Source: Streptomyces piniterrae
Lineage (GTDB): Bacteria > Actinomycetota > Actinomycetes > Streptomycetales > Streptomycetaceae
Assembly: GCF_005048155.1 (NCBI RefSeq)
Contig: NZ_SUMB01000002.1
Span: forward strand, 1 to 64,000
Direction: 5' to 3'
Length of the DNA stretch: 64,000 nucleotides
Shown: piece after piece, positions 34,213 through 42,113 of the stretch
Position numbering within the stretch: position 1 is the stretch's first letter
How the letters are laid out: every line of letters starts with the position of its first letter
Position numbers and translations under genes: made by a program
Notes under the pieces: model-generated
What the model was told of the DNA's origin: nothing
The model's input: only the letters and a program-made list of their open reading frames with translations
Database searches by the model: none

Positions 34213-35508
34213 TCACAGCTCGGTGGGGAGGGTGAGGGTGGCGACGGCGCCACCGTCGGGGGCGTTGGAGAAGTGCAGGGTGGCGCCGAGAAGGTGGGTC
34301 TGGCCGGCTGCGATGGTCAGGCCCAGGCCGTGTCCGGTCCGCTTGCCGCCGCTGGTGCCGGACTGGGTTCTGAATCGTTGGGGGCCCTGGTCCAGAAGGT
34401 AGGTGGGGTACCCGTCGCCGTGGTCCCGTACGGTGATCACCGGGCCGTCGACGGTCACGACCACCGGCGGACTGCCGTGCTTGTGGGCGTTGGCGACGAG
34501 GTTGCCCAGCACGCGCTCAAGCCTGCGCCGGTCGGTCTCCACGCTTGCGTCCCGTACGACGCGGACCTCGGTCGTCGTCCCGGTGGCCCGCACCGCGCGT
34601 TCGGCCAGCGGCCCCAGCTGCTGGACGTCCAGATCGGCCTGTTCGACCTGCGCGTCGAGCCGGGAGATCTCCAGCAGGTCCTCGGTCAGCCGGCGCATGG
34701 TCTGCACGCGGTCGCGCACCATGTCGGTGGGCCGTCCTGGCGGCAGGAGCTCGGCCGCGGCGTGGAGTCCGGCGAGCGGGGTGCGCAGCTCGTGGGAGAC
34801 GTCGGCGGTGAAGCGCTGTTCGCTGTGGAGCTTGCCTTGCAGGGTGGCGGCCATCGCGTCGAGGGCGGCCGCCACGGCGGCGGGCTCGTCCTGGGCGTGG
34901 CCGGGGCGCTCGGCGCGCGGGTCGTGCACGCGGGCGTCGAGATCCCCGGTGCTGATACGGCGGGCCACCTGGGCGGTGCGGTGCAGGCGACGGGTGACAC
35001 GGGAGACGGCGATCAGCCCGACGACAAGGGTGGCGCCGATCGCGGCGGCCGAGGAGCCGATGATGGCCCGGTCCAGCCCGCGGAGGCCGGCGGCCCGGCC
35101 GCTGTAGTCCAGGCGTACGGCCAGCACTCTGCCCCCGTCCACGGGGGCGGTGGCCCACATCGTCGGGCGGCCGTCGTGGTCGGCGAGCGCGGTACCGCGC
35201 TCCTGGCGCCGCACGGCCATCGCGCGGAGCGGGGCGGGGAGGTCCGGCGGATCCACCGCGGCGTCGGGGCCGAGAGGTTCCCCGGCGACGTACGAGGTCA
35301 CCACCCTGTCCAGTTCGTCCAGGGCCATGTTCCGGGCCCGGTCCGCGCTCTGCCTGCCGACCAGGGCGTGCACGAGGATGCCGAGCAGCGCCGCGAGCAG
35401 GCAGCACATGACGGTGATGAAGACGGCGGACTTCCCGTAGAGCGTCCTTGTCCAGGCGGGCAGCCGCAGCGGCGCCCGCAGCCGTCGGGTGTTCCGCAGG
35501 CCGCTCAC
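34213..35508 (-). CDS. Sensor histidine kinase paired with a lipoprotein
   Basis: A GTG at 35508 overlaps the stop of the lipoprotein gene (GTGA) and gives 431 residues. Membrane helices flank an extracytoplasmic domain: first TVMCCLLAALLGILVHALV, then about 100 residues (ELDRVVTSYVAGEPLG to DYSGRAAGL), then SSAAAIGATLVVGLIAV. A HAMP domain follows (RRISTGDLDARVHDPR), the His box FTADVSHELRTPLAGLHAA, the N box NLVANAHKHGS, and ATP lids DHGDGYP and GHGLGLTIA. No response-regulator gene is adjacent. The lipoprotein/kinase order recalls CseA-CseC of the sigE envelope-stress operon but without CseB or SigE, so that link is only suggestive. Confidence 0.88.
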   Translation of the reverse strand: MSGLRNTRRLRAPLRLPAWTRTLYGKSAVFITVMCCLLAALLGILVHALVGRQSADRARNMALDELDRVVTSYVAGEPLGPDAAVDPPDLPAPLRAMAVRRQERGTALADHDGRPTMWATAPVDGGRVLAVRLDYSGRAAGLRGLDRAIIGSSAAAIGATLVVGLIAVSRVTRRLHRTAQVARRISTGDLDARVHDPRAERPGHAQDEPAAVAAALDAMAATLQGKLHSEQRFTADVSHELRTPLAGLHAAAELLPPGRPTDMVRDRVQTMRRLTEDLLEISRLDAQVEQADLDVQQLGPLAERAVRATGTTTEVRVVRDASVETDRRRLERVLGNLVANAHKHGSPPVVVTVDGPVITVRDHGDGYPTYLLDQGPQRFRTQSGTSGGKRTGHGLGLTIAAGQTHLLGATLHFSNAPDGGAVATLTLPTEL

Positions 35509-36272
35509 CGCGTACGCTCCGGCTTCGGGGAACGCGTACGCTCCACCTGCGGTGAGCGCGTACGCTCCGGCTTCGGGGCGGCGGAGGGCGATGTCCGCCG
35601 GTCGAACTCCGTCGTCCGGACCACCATGATCTTGTACCTCGCGTCCCACGAGTGCACCGTGCGGATCTCGTACCCGGGTGAGTCGGTGGGCTCCCGCATG
35701 ATCAGGTCACCGTTCGCCACCTCGACCGCCGTCGGCGTCCCGGCGGTGTCCAGGATCCGGTTCACCACACCGTCTCTGAGCATGTAGACCCACACGGCCA
35801 GGATGTGTTCCTCGCCCTCGACGCCGACGATCAGCTCTTCCTTCCCATCGCCCGTCAGATCGTGGTACTCGGGGGCGTGTACGGGGCAGGACCCCGGATC
35901 GGCGTCGCACCGGGCGATCTTGTTCTCGGTCTTCTCGTCGAAGGCCGGCGCGTCGTGGCGGGCGTCCTCGGCGTTCTGCGCGCGGACGACGTCGAGCGCG
36001 GACAGCTTGCGGACATCCCCGGACGGCACCCGCGGCAGCGCCGGGAGGGGCGTCGGCCCCGCATCGCCGCCCGGGTCCGGTGAGGGTGGCGGCGCGGGCG
36101 AGCGTTTGGGCCACAGCCGTGCCGGAGCGGAGGCGACAGGAGTGTGACCAGCGCTCTTGGGGGCTCCGGGCGCTGTGCACCCGCCCAGCAGGGCCGCCGT
36201 GCCCACCGCTACGACTGCCAGGGCCGTCGTCCGCGCTGGACCGGAGGCGGGCAGGGAACGGAGGAGCGGCAC
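35505..36272 (-). CDS. Lipoprotein with FG-GAP-like domain, coupled to the sensor kinase
   Basis: The 255-residue product has a lipobox (VVAVGTAALLGGC, lipidated Cys near residue 32), a Pro-rich linker and a beta-rich domain. The domain contains YHDLTGDGKEELIVGVEGEEHILAVWVYML, where DLTGDGKEEL is a calcium-binding FG-GAP-type loop, and ends DARYKIMVVRTTEF. The C-terminus carries three SPxPERTR-like repeats encoded by GC-rich tandem DNA. It is anchored outside the membrane and translationally coupled to the kinase gene, so it most likely tunes or presents a signal to that kinase, as CseA does for CseC. Direct homology to CseA was not verified. Confidence 0.78.
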   Translation of the reverse strand: MPLLRSLPASGPARTTALAVVAVGTAALLGGCTAPGAPKSAGHTPVASAPARLWPKRSPAPPPSPDPGGDAGPTPLPALPRVPSGDVRKLSALDVVRAQNAEDARHDAPAFDEKTENKIARCDADPGSCPVHAPEYHDLTGDGKEELIVGVEGEEHILAVWVYMLRDGVVNRILDTAGTPTAVEVANGDLIMREPTDSPGYEIRTVHSWDARYKIMVVRTTEFDRRTSPSAAPKPERTRSPQVERTRSPKPERTR

Positions 36273-36396
36273 GGATATTCCAGACGGCGGGAGGGGGCTG
36301 CGGGAGCGGCGGGGCGGCGGAACATACAGGACCGATCATGGTCGCTGCCCCGCGTTGCGGCAATCCGGGGGGTGTGTGTCAGTGGCTCATCCGCTT

Positions 36397-36446
36397 GCCG
36401 GGGCCGGGGCCGGGGCCGGGGCTGGGGCCGGGGCCGGGGCTGGGGG
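36397..36446. repeat. GCCGGG hexamer tandem repeat
   Basis: About eight copies of GCCGGG (two read GCTGGG) in a row. They lie in a 490-base gene-free stretch (36273-36764) upstream of the lipoprotein gene. Confidence 0.9.
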
Positions 36447-36534
36447 GCCGGGGAAGTGGCGGGTTGCGGGGGCGGAGCGAGGGGCGAGTCGTGTTCGGCC
36501 GAGTCGTGTTCGGGGAGCGCAGGTACATCCGTGG

Positions 36535-36624
36535 CAGGGCTCATGTGCATCCGTGTCGGGGCGCACGGGCACCTGTGTCGGGGTGCACGCGCGTCCGTGT
36601 CGGGGTGCACGCGCGCGTCCGTGG
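36535..36624. repeat. Degenerate 23-26 bp repeats (GTGTCGGGGTGCACGCGC)
   Basis: About four related units containing CCGTGTCGGGG(T/C)GCACG. Alternating purine/pyrimidine CGCGCG tracts are included. No gene is supported here. Confidence 0.7.
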
Positions 36625-36670
36625 CAAGCGCCCGTCCGGGAGACGCACCCTCGCCGGACGGGCGTCGGCG

Positions 36671-36770
36671 CTCGTCCCCACCAATGTTCTCCGTCCTCGC
36701 CCCCGCCGAGGTTCTCCGTCCTCGTCCCTGCCGAGTTCCTCAGCCCTCGTCCCGCCCGAGTTCCTCAGTC
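36671..36770. repeat. Degenerate 26-bp repeats (CCTCGTCCC..CCGAGTTCCTCAG)
   Basis: Four units ending at the stop codon of the gene at 36765; the last unit overlaps that stop. Probably slippage-derived. Confidence 0.75.
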
Positions 36771-37226
36771 GTAGAAGAACAGCTCCAGATCCTCAATGGA
36801 CCCTGGCCCGGTCAGAAAGCCCTCGGCCTTGGCGATCTCGCCTTCAGGCGGCACCACGCCCGCCGGGAGCTGCTTCATCCACACCTCGCCCTGCTCGCCG
36901 ACCGCGTAGATGCCCGACAGCAACTCGGCCATGCCCGCCGGGTGCGGGGGGCGGTGTCCGACGACGGGCTGGAGTTCCCATCCGCCTGCACGCGCGGCCA
37001 ACCTCAACACCCCGGCCCAGTTGGCGATCCGCCCGATCCGCACATGCCACGAGTCGTCGGTGAACGGGGCCATCCGTCCGCCATGCAGGGCGTTGGTAGC
37101 GGCTCGGATGTCCTTCATCACCTGCCGTTCCACGGCATCACGGACCCAGCGCCCTTCCTGAGACTCCTCGATGGCGGCGGACCACCACTCCCACGCGGCG
37201 TTGAGCCGGTCTGCGAAAGCGTCCAT
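36765..37226 (-). CDS. Conserved hypothetical protein
   Basis: The 153-residue product is soluble and looks well folded: an N-terminal helix pair (FADRLNAAWEWWSAAIEES, VRDAVERQVMKDIRAATNALHGG), then WHVRIGRIANWAGVLRLAARAGGWELQPVVGH and a C-terminal DLELFFYD. Trp content is high (six). Base composition is typical of the region. I do not recognise the family and the neighbours give no clue. Its stop codon lies within a minisatellite. Confidence 0.65.
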   Translation of the reverse strand: MDAFADRLNAAWEWWSAAIEESQEGRWVRDAVERQVMKDIRAATNALHGGRMAPFTDDSWHVRIGRIANWAGVLRLAARAGGWELQPVVGHRPPHPAGMAELLSGIYAVGEQGEVWMKQLPAGVVPPEGEIAKAEGFLTGPGSIEDLELFFYD

Positions 37227-37354
37227 CCCGACAGGTTTTCATGCACGGCGCCATCGGCCGTCAGAGGGAGGTCGATCGAGCGCCCTGACCAGCCGACCAA
37301 GAGAGATGCGCGCTGCCAGAGCCGCACTCATTCGACCATTGGATGCCGGCCGCG

Positions 37355-37392
37355 CGAAGGCCCCGCTCGCGTGGATGCGAGGGGGGCCTTCG
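37355..37392. terminator. Hairpin, 16-bp stem with one mismatch
   Basis: Arms 37355-37370 and 37377-37392 pair with one mismatch around a 6-base loop. It lies 40 bases beyond the stop of the RDD gene on the minus strand and probably ends its transcript. Confidence 0.8.
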
Positions 37393-37432
37393 GGCGGATG
37401 AGGGACGACCGGCGGGCGGGCTCGGCGCCGGC

Positions 37433-38068
37433 CTACTCGGTGCTGATGACCACCGTGCGCATGACCTTGTCCGCGAAGGTCTGGCCCTTCGCGTCCCATG
37501 CCGGCCACAGGTAGCCGATGCTGCATGCCGCACTGTCCAGCCCGTGGCAGATCCGGCGCAGCAGGGCCATACCGAAGCCGAGCGGCTGGCCGTTGACCTC
37601 GCGGACGAGTCGGATCTTCATGGCCTTCTTGCCCGGTGACGCGCCCTTGCCCTCCTTGACGAGGATGACGATGTTGGCGGCGATGGCCCATACGACGGCG
37701 ATCACCAGCAGGGCGATGATGATGGGGACTCTTTCCTTCTCCCTGGCCGCCTGGCACGCAGAGTCGCCCAGGCAGCCCCTCAACGAGCTCTCCAGGATGA
37801 CCGCGGTGATGACCGCAATGAGCGGCACCAGACCGGCGACCAGGAAGTCGATCAGGAAGGCACCGAAACGGCTGCCCCAACTCGCGTACACCCCGGGCCC
37901 GATGGGCATTGCGGGCTGCGGAGGCTGGCCGTAGCCCGGCGCGGTCTGTTGGGGGTAACCGTACGGAGCCGGCTGCTGCTGCGGAGGGGCCGGCTGCTGT
38001 GGAGCCCCGTAATACTGTGCCTGCGGCGATTGTTGGCCATGGGGGGTGTTCGGGTTGCCGAAGCTCAT
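37433..38068 (-). CDS. RDD family membrane protein with Pro/Gln-rich N-terminus
   Basis: The 211-residue product (ATG at 38068, after a GGAGGAAACC site) has a disordered N-terminal 55 residues rich in Pro, Gln, Tyr and Gly (PQQPAPPQQQPAPYGYPQQ). It then has the RDD domain: YASWGSRFGAFLIDFLVAGLV with Arg and Asp of the motif, a middle helix IIIALLVIAVVWAIAANIV, then KEGKGASPGKKAMKIRLVREVNGQPLGFGMALLRRI. Such proteins are common in actinomycetes; a few RDD proteins act as Na+(Li+,K+)/H+ antiporters and most are uncharacterised. A hairpin follows the gene. Confidence 0.9.
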   Translation of the reverse strand: MSFGNPNTPHGQQSPQAQYYGAPQQPAPPQQQPAPYGYPQQTAPGYGQPPQPAMPIGPGVYASWGSRFGAFLIDFLVAGLVPLIAVITAVILESSLRGCLGDSACQAAREKERVPIIIALLVIAVVWAIAANIVILVKEGKGASPGKKAMKIRLVREVNGQPLGFGMALLRRICHGLDSAACSIGYLWPAWDAKGQTFADKVMRTVVISTE

Positions 38069-38177
38069 TCTGTGGGTTTCCTCCGATGTGTCAGCTGGAC
38101 GACGCGGCTTGACTCGGAGGTAAAACAGGTTTTCCCTGGCCCGCCCCCCCGACGATGCCTGCGGTACTCCCGGCAAT

Positions 38178-38225
38178 CCTTCTAGGTGTGTCTTGGCTCT
38201 GTCCAGTCAAGACACACCTGGAAGG
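38178..38225. terminator. Hairpin, 18-bp stem
   Basis: Arms 38178-38195 and 38208-38225 pair fully, with one G-U, around a 12-base loop. It lies 78 bases beyond the stop of the CdiI-like gene and ahead of the RDD promoter. Confidence 0.85.
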
Positions 38226-38303
38226 CGCAGTACGGCGTGCAGATACTCAGACCACCTTGCGGCTACTCAGACCACCTTGCGGATCCCTTCTCCCGCTTCT
38301 TCG

Positions 38304-38732
38304 TCAGGACGGTGAGGTGATGGGGGCCGCGACGAAGCGGGCGAGCTCCTCGGCGGCGCCGCGAGGCAGGTCGGCGACCGCTGTCTCCGGCAGTGCCGTG
38401 ATCACGGTGCGCAGGCGCGCGCGGAGGTCCGGTAGCAGGGCCCAGGCGGAGGCCGGGGTATCGACGGTGGCCAGCAGCAGGTCTCCTTCGTAGAAGTAGG
38501 CGTCCAACAGTGGCTCCTCGAGCAGTAGGGCCACTGCGAGGGGAAGGACGTACGGCAGGGCCACCTGCTGCGAGATGAGTGTGCGCAGATCCGCCGGACC
38601 GAGTTCGCTCAGCGGAACGCGCCGCAACCCATGTACCTTGCGGACCAGTTGGGTCGCGTCGGCGGCACGTGTCGGCCAGCGCGGCGGGTCCAGGTCGTCG
38701 AGCGTGCGGTCGAGATGCGGTGGCGGTGTCAT
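38304..38732 (-). CDS. CdiI-like (contact-dependent inhibition) immunity protein
   Basis: The 142-residue product matches the Streptomyces proteins annotated as CDI-system immunity proteins: LDRTLDDLDPPRWPTRAADATQLVRKVHGLRRVPLSELGPADLRTLISQQVALPYVLPLAVALLLEEPLLDAYFYEGDLL is the diagnostic block (seen here in short segments such as DLRTLISQQVALPYVLPLA and DAYFYEGDLL). Its ATG overlaps the stop of the upstream alpha/beta hydrolase (TGATG), so the two are co-translated. No CdiA or polymorphic toxin lies nearby; it is an orphan immunity gene or has another role. The assignment rests on resemblance. Confidence 0.7.
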   Translation of the reverse strand: MTPPPHLDRTLDDLDPPRWPTRAADATQLVRKVHGLRRVPLSELGPADLRTLISQQVALPYVLPLAVALLLEEPLLDAYFYEGDLLLATVDTPASAWALLPDLRARLRTVITALPETAVADLPRGAAEELARFVAAPITSPS

Positions 38733-39658
38733 CAACCCACCATGGAGAAGAGGTCGTTGACGGCCTGGATCACCGCGTCCGCGCGTTCCTCGTGTAGCCA
38801 TCCATGCCCTGCGTCGTCGAGTATCCGCTGCTCGCCGCGAGAGGACTCCGCGGCCACCTCGGCGTGCAGGGCACGCTTGCCCTCGTTGATCTCGCGCAGC
38901 AGCTCCGCGGGCCACAGATGGGCCTGGGTGGCATCGTGTCCCATGGCCGTCAGCACGATCAGCGGCACGTCAGGGGTGGCCGGGGCGGACCGGAACTCGG
39001 CGGCGACTTTGTCGTAGAGGTTCTGGTTCTCGCGCGAGGCGGCCCGCCAGGTGGCGAGATGACGCTCCACCAGGGGCTCGCGCACCGGCTCCGGCCAGGC
39101 GGCGAAGTGCTGGACCAACTGGGCGCGGGACTGCTCCATCTGCTCCGGCGTGGGCTCGGCCAACTCCTGCTTCCCCATCTGATCCAGCATCTCGTCCAGC
39201 CTCTCCCGCGCCTGCCGGGGAACGCGGGCGGCCATGTCCTCGTGGAAGGGGTCGAGCAGGAGCAGGCCGGCCACCTCGTCGGGGAAACGCCTTGCGTAGT
39301 GGCGCGCGTAGGCCCCGCCCAGGGAGTGGCCGATCAACAGGTAAGGGCCGGGAACACCAGCCGTGTGAAGCAGTTCGCGCAGTTCGTCGGTGACTTCGGC
39401 TGCGGTGCGGGGCAGCTCGACGGAGTAGCTCCAGCCATTGCCTCCACGGTCGTAAAGGACGCTCGTGGTCAGCTCCGCGACGCGGTTGTGGATGTTGAGG
39501 TAGTCCAGGCTCATCAATCCAACTCCTGCCAGAAACACGACGGTCGGGCCTTCGGCACCGGAGTGGTTCGGCCCTTCGGCACCGGAGTGGTGCAGCATCA
39601 GGCGGCGACCGCCGCCGATGTCGTGCAGACGTCCCAGGGGAGGTGGCGTGTGAGTCAT
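38732..39658 (-). CDS. Alpha/beta hydrolase
   Basis: The 308-residue product has the alpha/beta-hydrolase core: PTVVFLAGVG (oxyanion strand), YDRGGNGWS, nucleophile elbow LLIGHSLGGAYARHYARRFP with the catalytic Ser, LLLLDPFHED, and a late Asp/His pair in HDATQAHLW and DDAGHGWLHEERAD. A helical lid sits between. It lacks a signal peptide. Near residue 25 a 24-base duplication (39549-39591) repeats HSGAEGP. It starts 118 bases from a divergent HTH regulator, with a palindrome and direct repeats between, and is coupled to a CdiI-like gene. Substrate unknown. Confidence 0.88.
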   Translation of the reverse strand: MTHTPPPLGRLHDIGGGRRLMLHHSGAEGPNHSGAEGPTVVFLAGVGLMSLDYLNIHNRVAELTTSVLYDRGGNGWSYSVELPRTAAEVTDELRELLHTAGVPGPYLLIGHSLGGAYARHYARRFPDEVAGLLLLDPFHEDMAARVPRQARERLDEMLDQMGKQELAEPTPEQMEQSRAQLVQHFAAWPEPVREPLVERHLATWRAASRENQNLYDKVAAEFRSAPATPDVPLIVLTAMGHDATQAHLWPAELLREINEGKRALHAEVAAESSRGEQRILDDAGHGWLHEERADAVIQAVNDLFSMVG

Positions 39659-39708
39659 GGCTGCTCCTATGCGGTGCCGGTGAGTGTGACGGGTCTGTGC
39701 CCACTCTA

Positions 39709-39780
39709 TTCTCAAGTTTGAGAAAGGTATCACTCGTGAGATCGTACGCCTGTGGAACTCATGAGATCGTGCACCTATGG
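39709..39780. promoter_or_regulatory. Palindrome and direct repeats in divergent promoter
   Basis: A perfect dyad TTCTCAA-gt-TTGAGAA lies at 39709-39724. It is followed by two direct repeats of TGAGATCGTnCnCCTnTGG at 39735-39754 and 39761-39780 (26 bases apart); the second overlaps the start of the HTH gene. These are likely binding sites of that regulator. Confidence 0.55.
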
Positions 39781-40328
39781 ATAAGGTCGACCTGCTCCTG
39801 CATCCCGTGCGGCTGCGCATTGTGCACGCCATGTCCGGTGGCCGGACGCTGACCACCTCGCAGTTGAGCTCGCTGCTGCCCGACGTGTCGAAGGCCACCG
39901 TCTACCGGCATGTCGGACTTCTGGCCGACGGTGGCCTGCTGGAGATCGAAGGCGAGCAACGGGTGCGCGGCGCCGTGGAGCGCCGCTACCGGTTGTCGCG
40001 TGAGCGGGCGATGATCGACGCCGACACCGCCGCCGCTGTTTCGAATGAGGACCACCGGCGGGTGTTCGCCGTGGCGATGGCAACTCTGCTGGCCGAGTTC
40101 AATGCCTACCTCGACCGGCCTGGTGCCGCCCCGGCTGCCGACTTGGTGGGCTACCGCCAGCACGCGATGTGGCTCAGCCGGGACGAACTGAGCTCGCTGA
40201 TCGACGAAATGCGCGACGTGCTGGTGCGCCGGATCGCCAACGACCCCTCTCCCGAGCGCACCCGCTACCTGATCAGCCCCATTCTGTTCCCCGCCGAGGA
40301 ACCGGCCGCAGTCGGCGGCGAGAACTAG
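39777..40328 (+). CDS. ArsR-type winged-helix transcriptional regulator
   Basis: The 183-residue product starts MDKVDLLLHPVRLRIVHAMSGG, the standard opening of ArsR/YdfF-like winged helices. It continues LTTSQLSSLLPDVSKATVYRHVGLLADGGLLEI with a wing QRVRGAVERRYRL. The C-terminal 100 residues are helical (VFAVAMATLLAEFNAYLDRP, then RHAMW-like and a DELSSLIDEMRDVLVRRI segment), as in regulators with a ligand or dimer domain. It lacks the metal-binding CxC of classic ArsR. It is divergent from the hydrolase/CdiI-like operon and probably represses it. Confidence 0.88.
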   Translation: MDKVDLLLHPVRLRIVHAMSGGRTLTTSQLSSLLPDVSKATVYRHVGLLADGGLLEIEGEQRVRGAVERRYRLSRERAMIDADTAAAVSNEDHRRVFAVAMATLLAEFNAYLDRPGAAPAADLVGYRQHAMWLSRDELSSLIDEMRDVLVRRIANDPSPERTRYLISPILFPAEEPAAVGGEN

Positions 40329-40386
40329 GGTCCGAGAACCAGGGTCTGAGAAATAGGGCCCGAGAATTAGGGTCTGAGAAATAGGG
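40324..40386. repeat. 15-bp tandem repeat just after the HTH gene
   Basis: About four units of GAGAAnnAGGGtC(C/T) and a partial fifth begin within the stop codon region of the HTH gene and run downstream. Confidence 0.8.
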
Positions 40387-40768
40387 GCTGCTTCTTCGGT
40401 CGTGGCGAGCGGAGCCAGGCGCAGGTCATCGGCGCGACGCTCCGGGAGTGCTGACGGAGACGGGAGTGCCACCGCCGGCTGCCGTGGTGGATCGCATGCC
40501 GTCATGGCCGTCGATAGGGGCTCCTGGCCTCGTCCTTCCGATGGGCGGGGTGTGCATGCGGTATCAGCCAGGCGGGAGAAGTTCCCCGCTCGTTCATTTG
40601 GTGCGCGCGTGATCGTTTCTGCGCGAAACCTACTCACCGGTCGGCCAGGAAGAGTTCGCCTACGGGAGCCTGATCGGCCAGTCACGGCGGCCGTAGGTTC
40701 TCCCCGGTGACCAGTCGGCAAGGCGCTCAACTCCTCATTTTTCGCTCTCCCTTGACGAAGGAGTAGAT
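40387..40768. other. Promoter region of the PhoX-like gene
   Basis: About 380 bases without a supported gene. GAAGGAG at 40756-40762 is the ribosome site of the PhoX-like gene. No clear PHO-box direct repeats (GTTCACC-like) were found. Confidence 0.4.
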
Positions 40769-41929
40769 GTGGAACGTCGTACCTTCCTGCGCGGAGCCGT
40801 CATCGGCACCTCGGCCGCCGCCTTCGGCGGCACCCTCATGCACGGTGCCGCCTACGCGGCCCCTGCCCAGAACGGCCCCGGCCCGTACGGCGCGCTGGGC
40901 GCCGCCGACGCCAACGGCATCCAGCTCCCCAGCGGCTTCACCAGCCGGGTCATTGCCCGCTCCGGCCAGGTCGTCTCCGGCACCTCCTACACCTGGCACA
41001 ACGCCCCCGACGGCGGTGCCTGCTTCGCCGACGGCAGCGGCTGGATCTACGTGTCCAACTCGGAGGTCAACCCCGGCGGCAAGGTCAGCGCCGTCAAGCT
41101 CAACTCCGCGGGCACCGTCACCGCCGCCTACCAGATCCTGTCCAACACCCGGCAGAACTGTGCGGGTGGCGCCACCCCATGGAACACCTGGCTCTCCTGC
41201 GAAGAGGTCTCCCTCGGCTCCGTCTACGAGACCGACCCGTGGGGTGTGGACGCCGCCATACGGCGCGACGCCCTGGGCAAGTTCAAGCACGAGGCGGCCG
41301 CCGCCGACCCCGGGCGCCAGGTGATCTACCTGACCGAGGACGAAACCGACGGCTGCTTCTACCGGTTCATTCCGACGACCTGGGGAAATCTGTCCTCCGG
41401 CACCCTCCAGGCGCTGGTGGCCGGCACCGGCACCTCCGGCTCCTTCAGCTGGGCGACCGTGCCCGACCCGGACGGCTCGCCCACCACGACCCGTAACCAG
41501 GTCTCGGGCGCGAAGCGGTTCAACGGCGGTGAGGGCTGCCACTACGCCAGCGACACCGTCTGGTTCACCACCAAGGGCGACAACCGCGTCTGGCAGCTCA
41601 ACCTGACGAACAGCACCTACGAGCTGGCCTACGACGACAACCTGGTCAACCCCGGCCCCGCCCCGCTCACCGGTGTCGACAACGTCACCGGGTCCTCCTC
41701 CGGAGACCTGTTCATCGCCGAGGACGGCGGCAACATGGAGATCTGCATCATCACCCCGGACGACATCGTCGCGCCGTTCTTGCGCATCACCGGTCAGTCC
41801 AGCTCCGAGATCACCGGACCGGCCTTCTCACCCAACGGATCGCGCCTGTACTTCTCCAGCCAGCGCGGCACGTCCGGCAGCTCCACGGGCGGTATCACCT
41901 ACGAGGTCACCGGCCCCTTCCGCAGCTAG
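40769..41929 (+). CDS. PhoX-like (DUF839) secreted protein, Tat substrate
   Basis: A GTG at 40769 after GAAGGAG starts a 386-residue protein. The N-terminus ERRTFLRGAVIGTSAAAFGGTLMHGAAYA is a Tat signal (RR-x-F-L) cleaved near residue 31. The mature part has PhoX/DUF839 blocks: TWHNAPDGGACFADGSGWIYVSNSEV, NCAGGATPWNTWLSCEE (a hallmark), VIYLTEDETDGCFYRF, GEGCHYASDTVWFTTKGDNRVWQL and a late NLFIAEDGG-like segment. PhoX enzymes are Ca/Fe phosphatases with a beta-propeller and are folded before export. At 386 residues it is shorter than classic PhoX (about 600) and belongs to the short DUF839 group; phosphatase activity is likely but untested. Confidence 0.85.
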   Translation: MERRTFLRGAVIGTSAAAFGGTLMHGAAYAAPAQNGPGPYGALGAADANGIQLPSGFTSRVIARSGQVVSGTSYTWHNAPDGGACFADGSGWIYVSNSEVNPGGKVSAVKLNSAGTVTAAYQILSNTRQNCAGGATPWNTWLSCEEVSLGSVYETDPWGVDAAIRRDALGKFKHEAAAADPGRQVIYLTEDETDGCFYRFIPTTWGNLSSGTLQALVAGTGTSGSFSWATVPDPDGSPTTTRNQVSGAKRFNGGEGCHYASDTVWFTTKGDNRVWQLNLTNSTYELAYDDNLVNPGPAPLTGVDNVTGSSSGDLFIAEDGGNMEICIITPDDIVAPFLRITGQSSSEITGPAFSPNGSRLYFSSQRGTSGSSTGGITYEVTGPFRS

Positions 41930-42007
41930 ACGTGAGCAACAGCAACAGCTAGCCGCGGGCAACAGCTCGCCGTGAACAACCCGAAGGCCGCCTGACCAGG
42001 CAGAAAG

Positions 42008-42046
42008 CCGCCTCCGGCCCGGCTCATGCGCCGGGGCCGGAGGCGG
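42008..42046. terminator. GC-rich hairpin after the PhoX-like gene
   Basis: Arms starting CCGCCTCCGGCCC (42008-42020) and ending GGGCCGGAGGCGG (to 42046) pair over 13 bases around a 13-base loop that can close further with one bulge. It ends the PhoX-like transcript. Confidence 0.85.
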
Positions 42047-42113
42047 AGTCCTCACCCCACCCGTGCCTCAAGCCCTGTGCCCCGTGCCCATGCCCCGCGC
42101 CCAAGGAGGATCT

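Noticed and set aside
36144..37514. Long plus-strand frames across the GCCGGG repeats
   Set aside because: Gly/Arg-rich translation of simple repeats; no ribosome site or domain.
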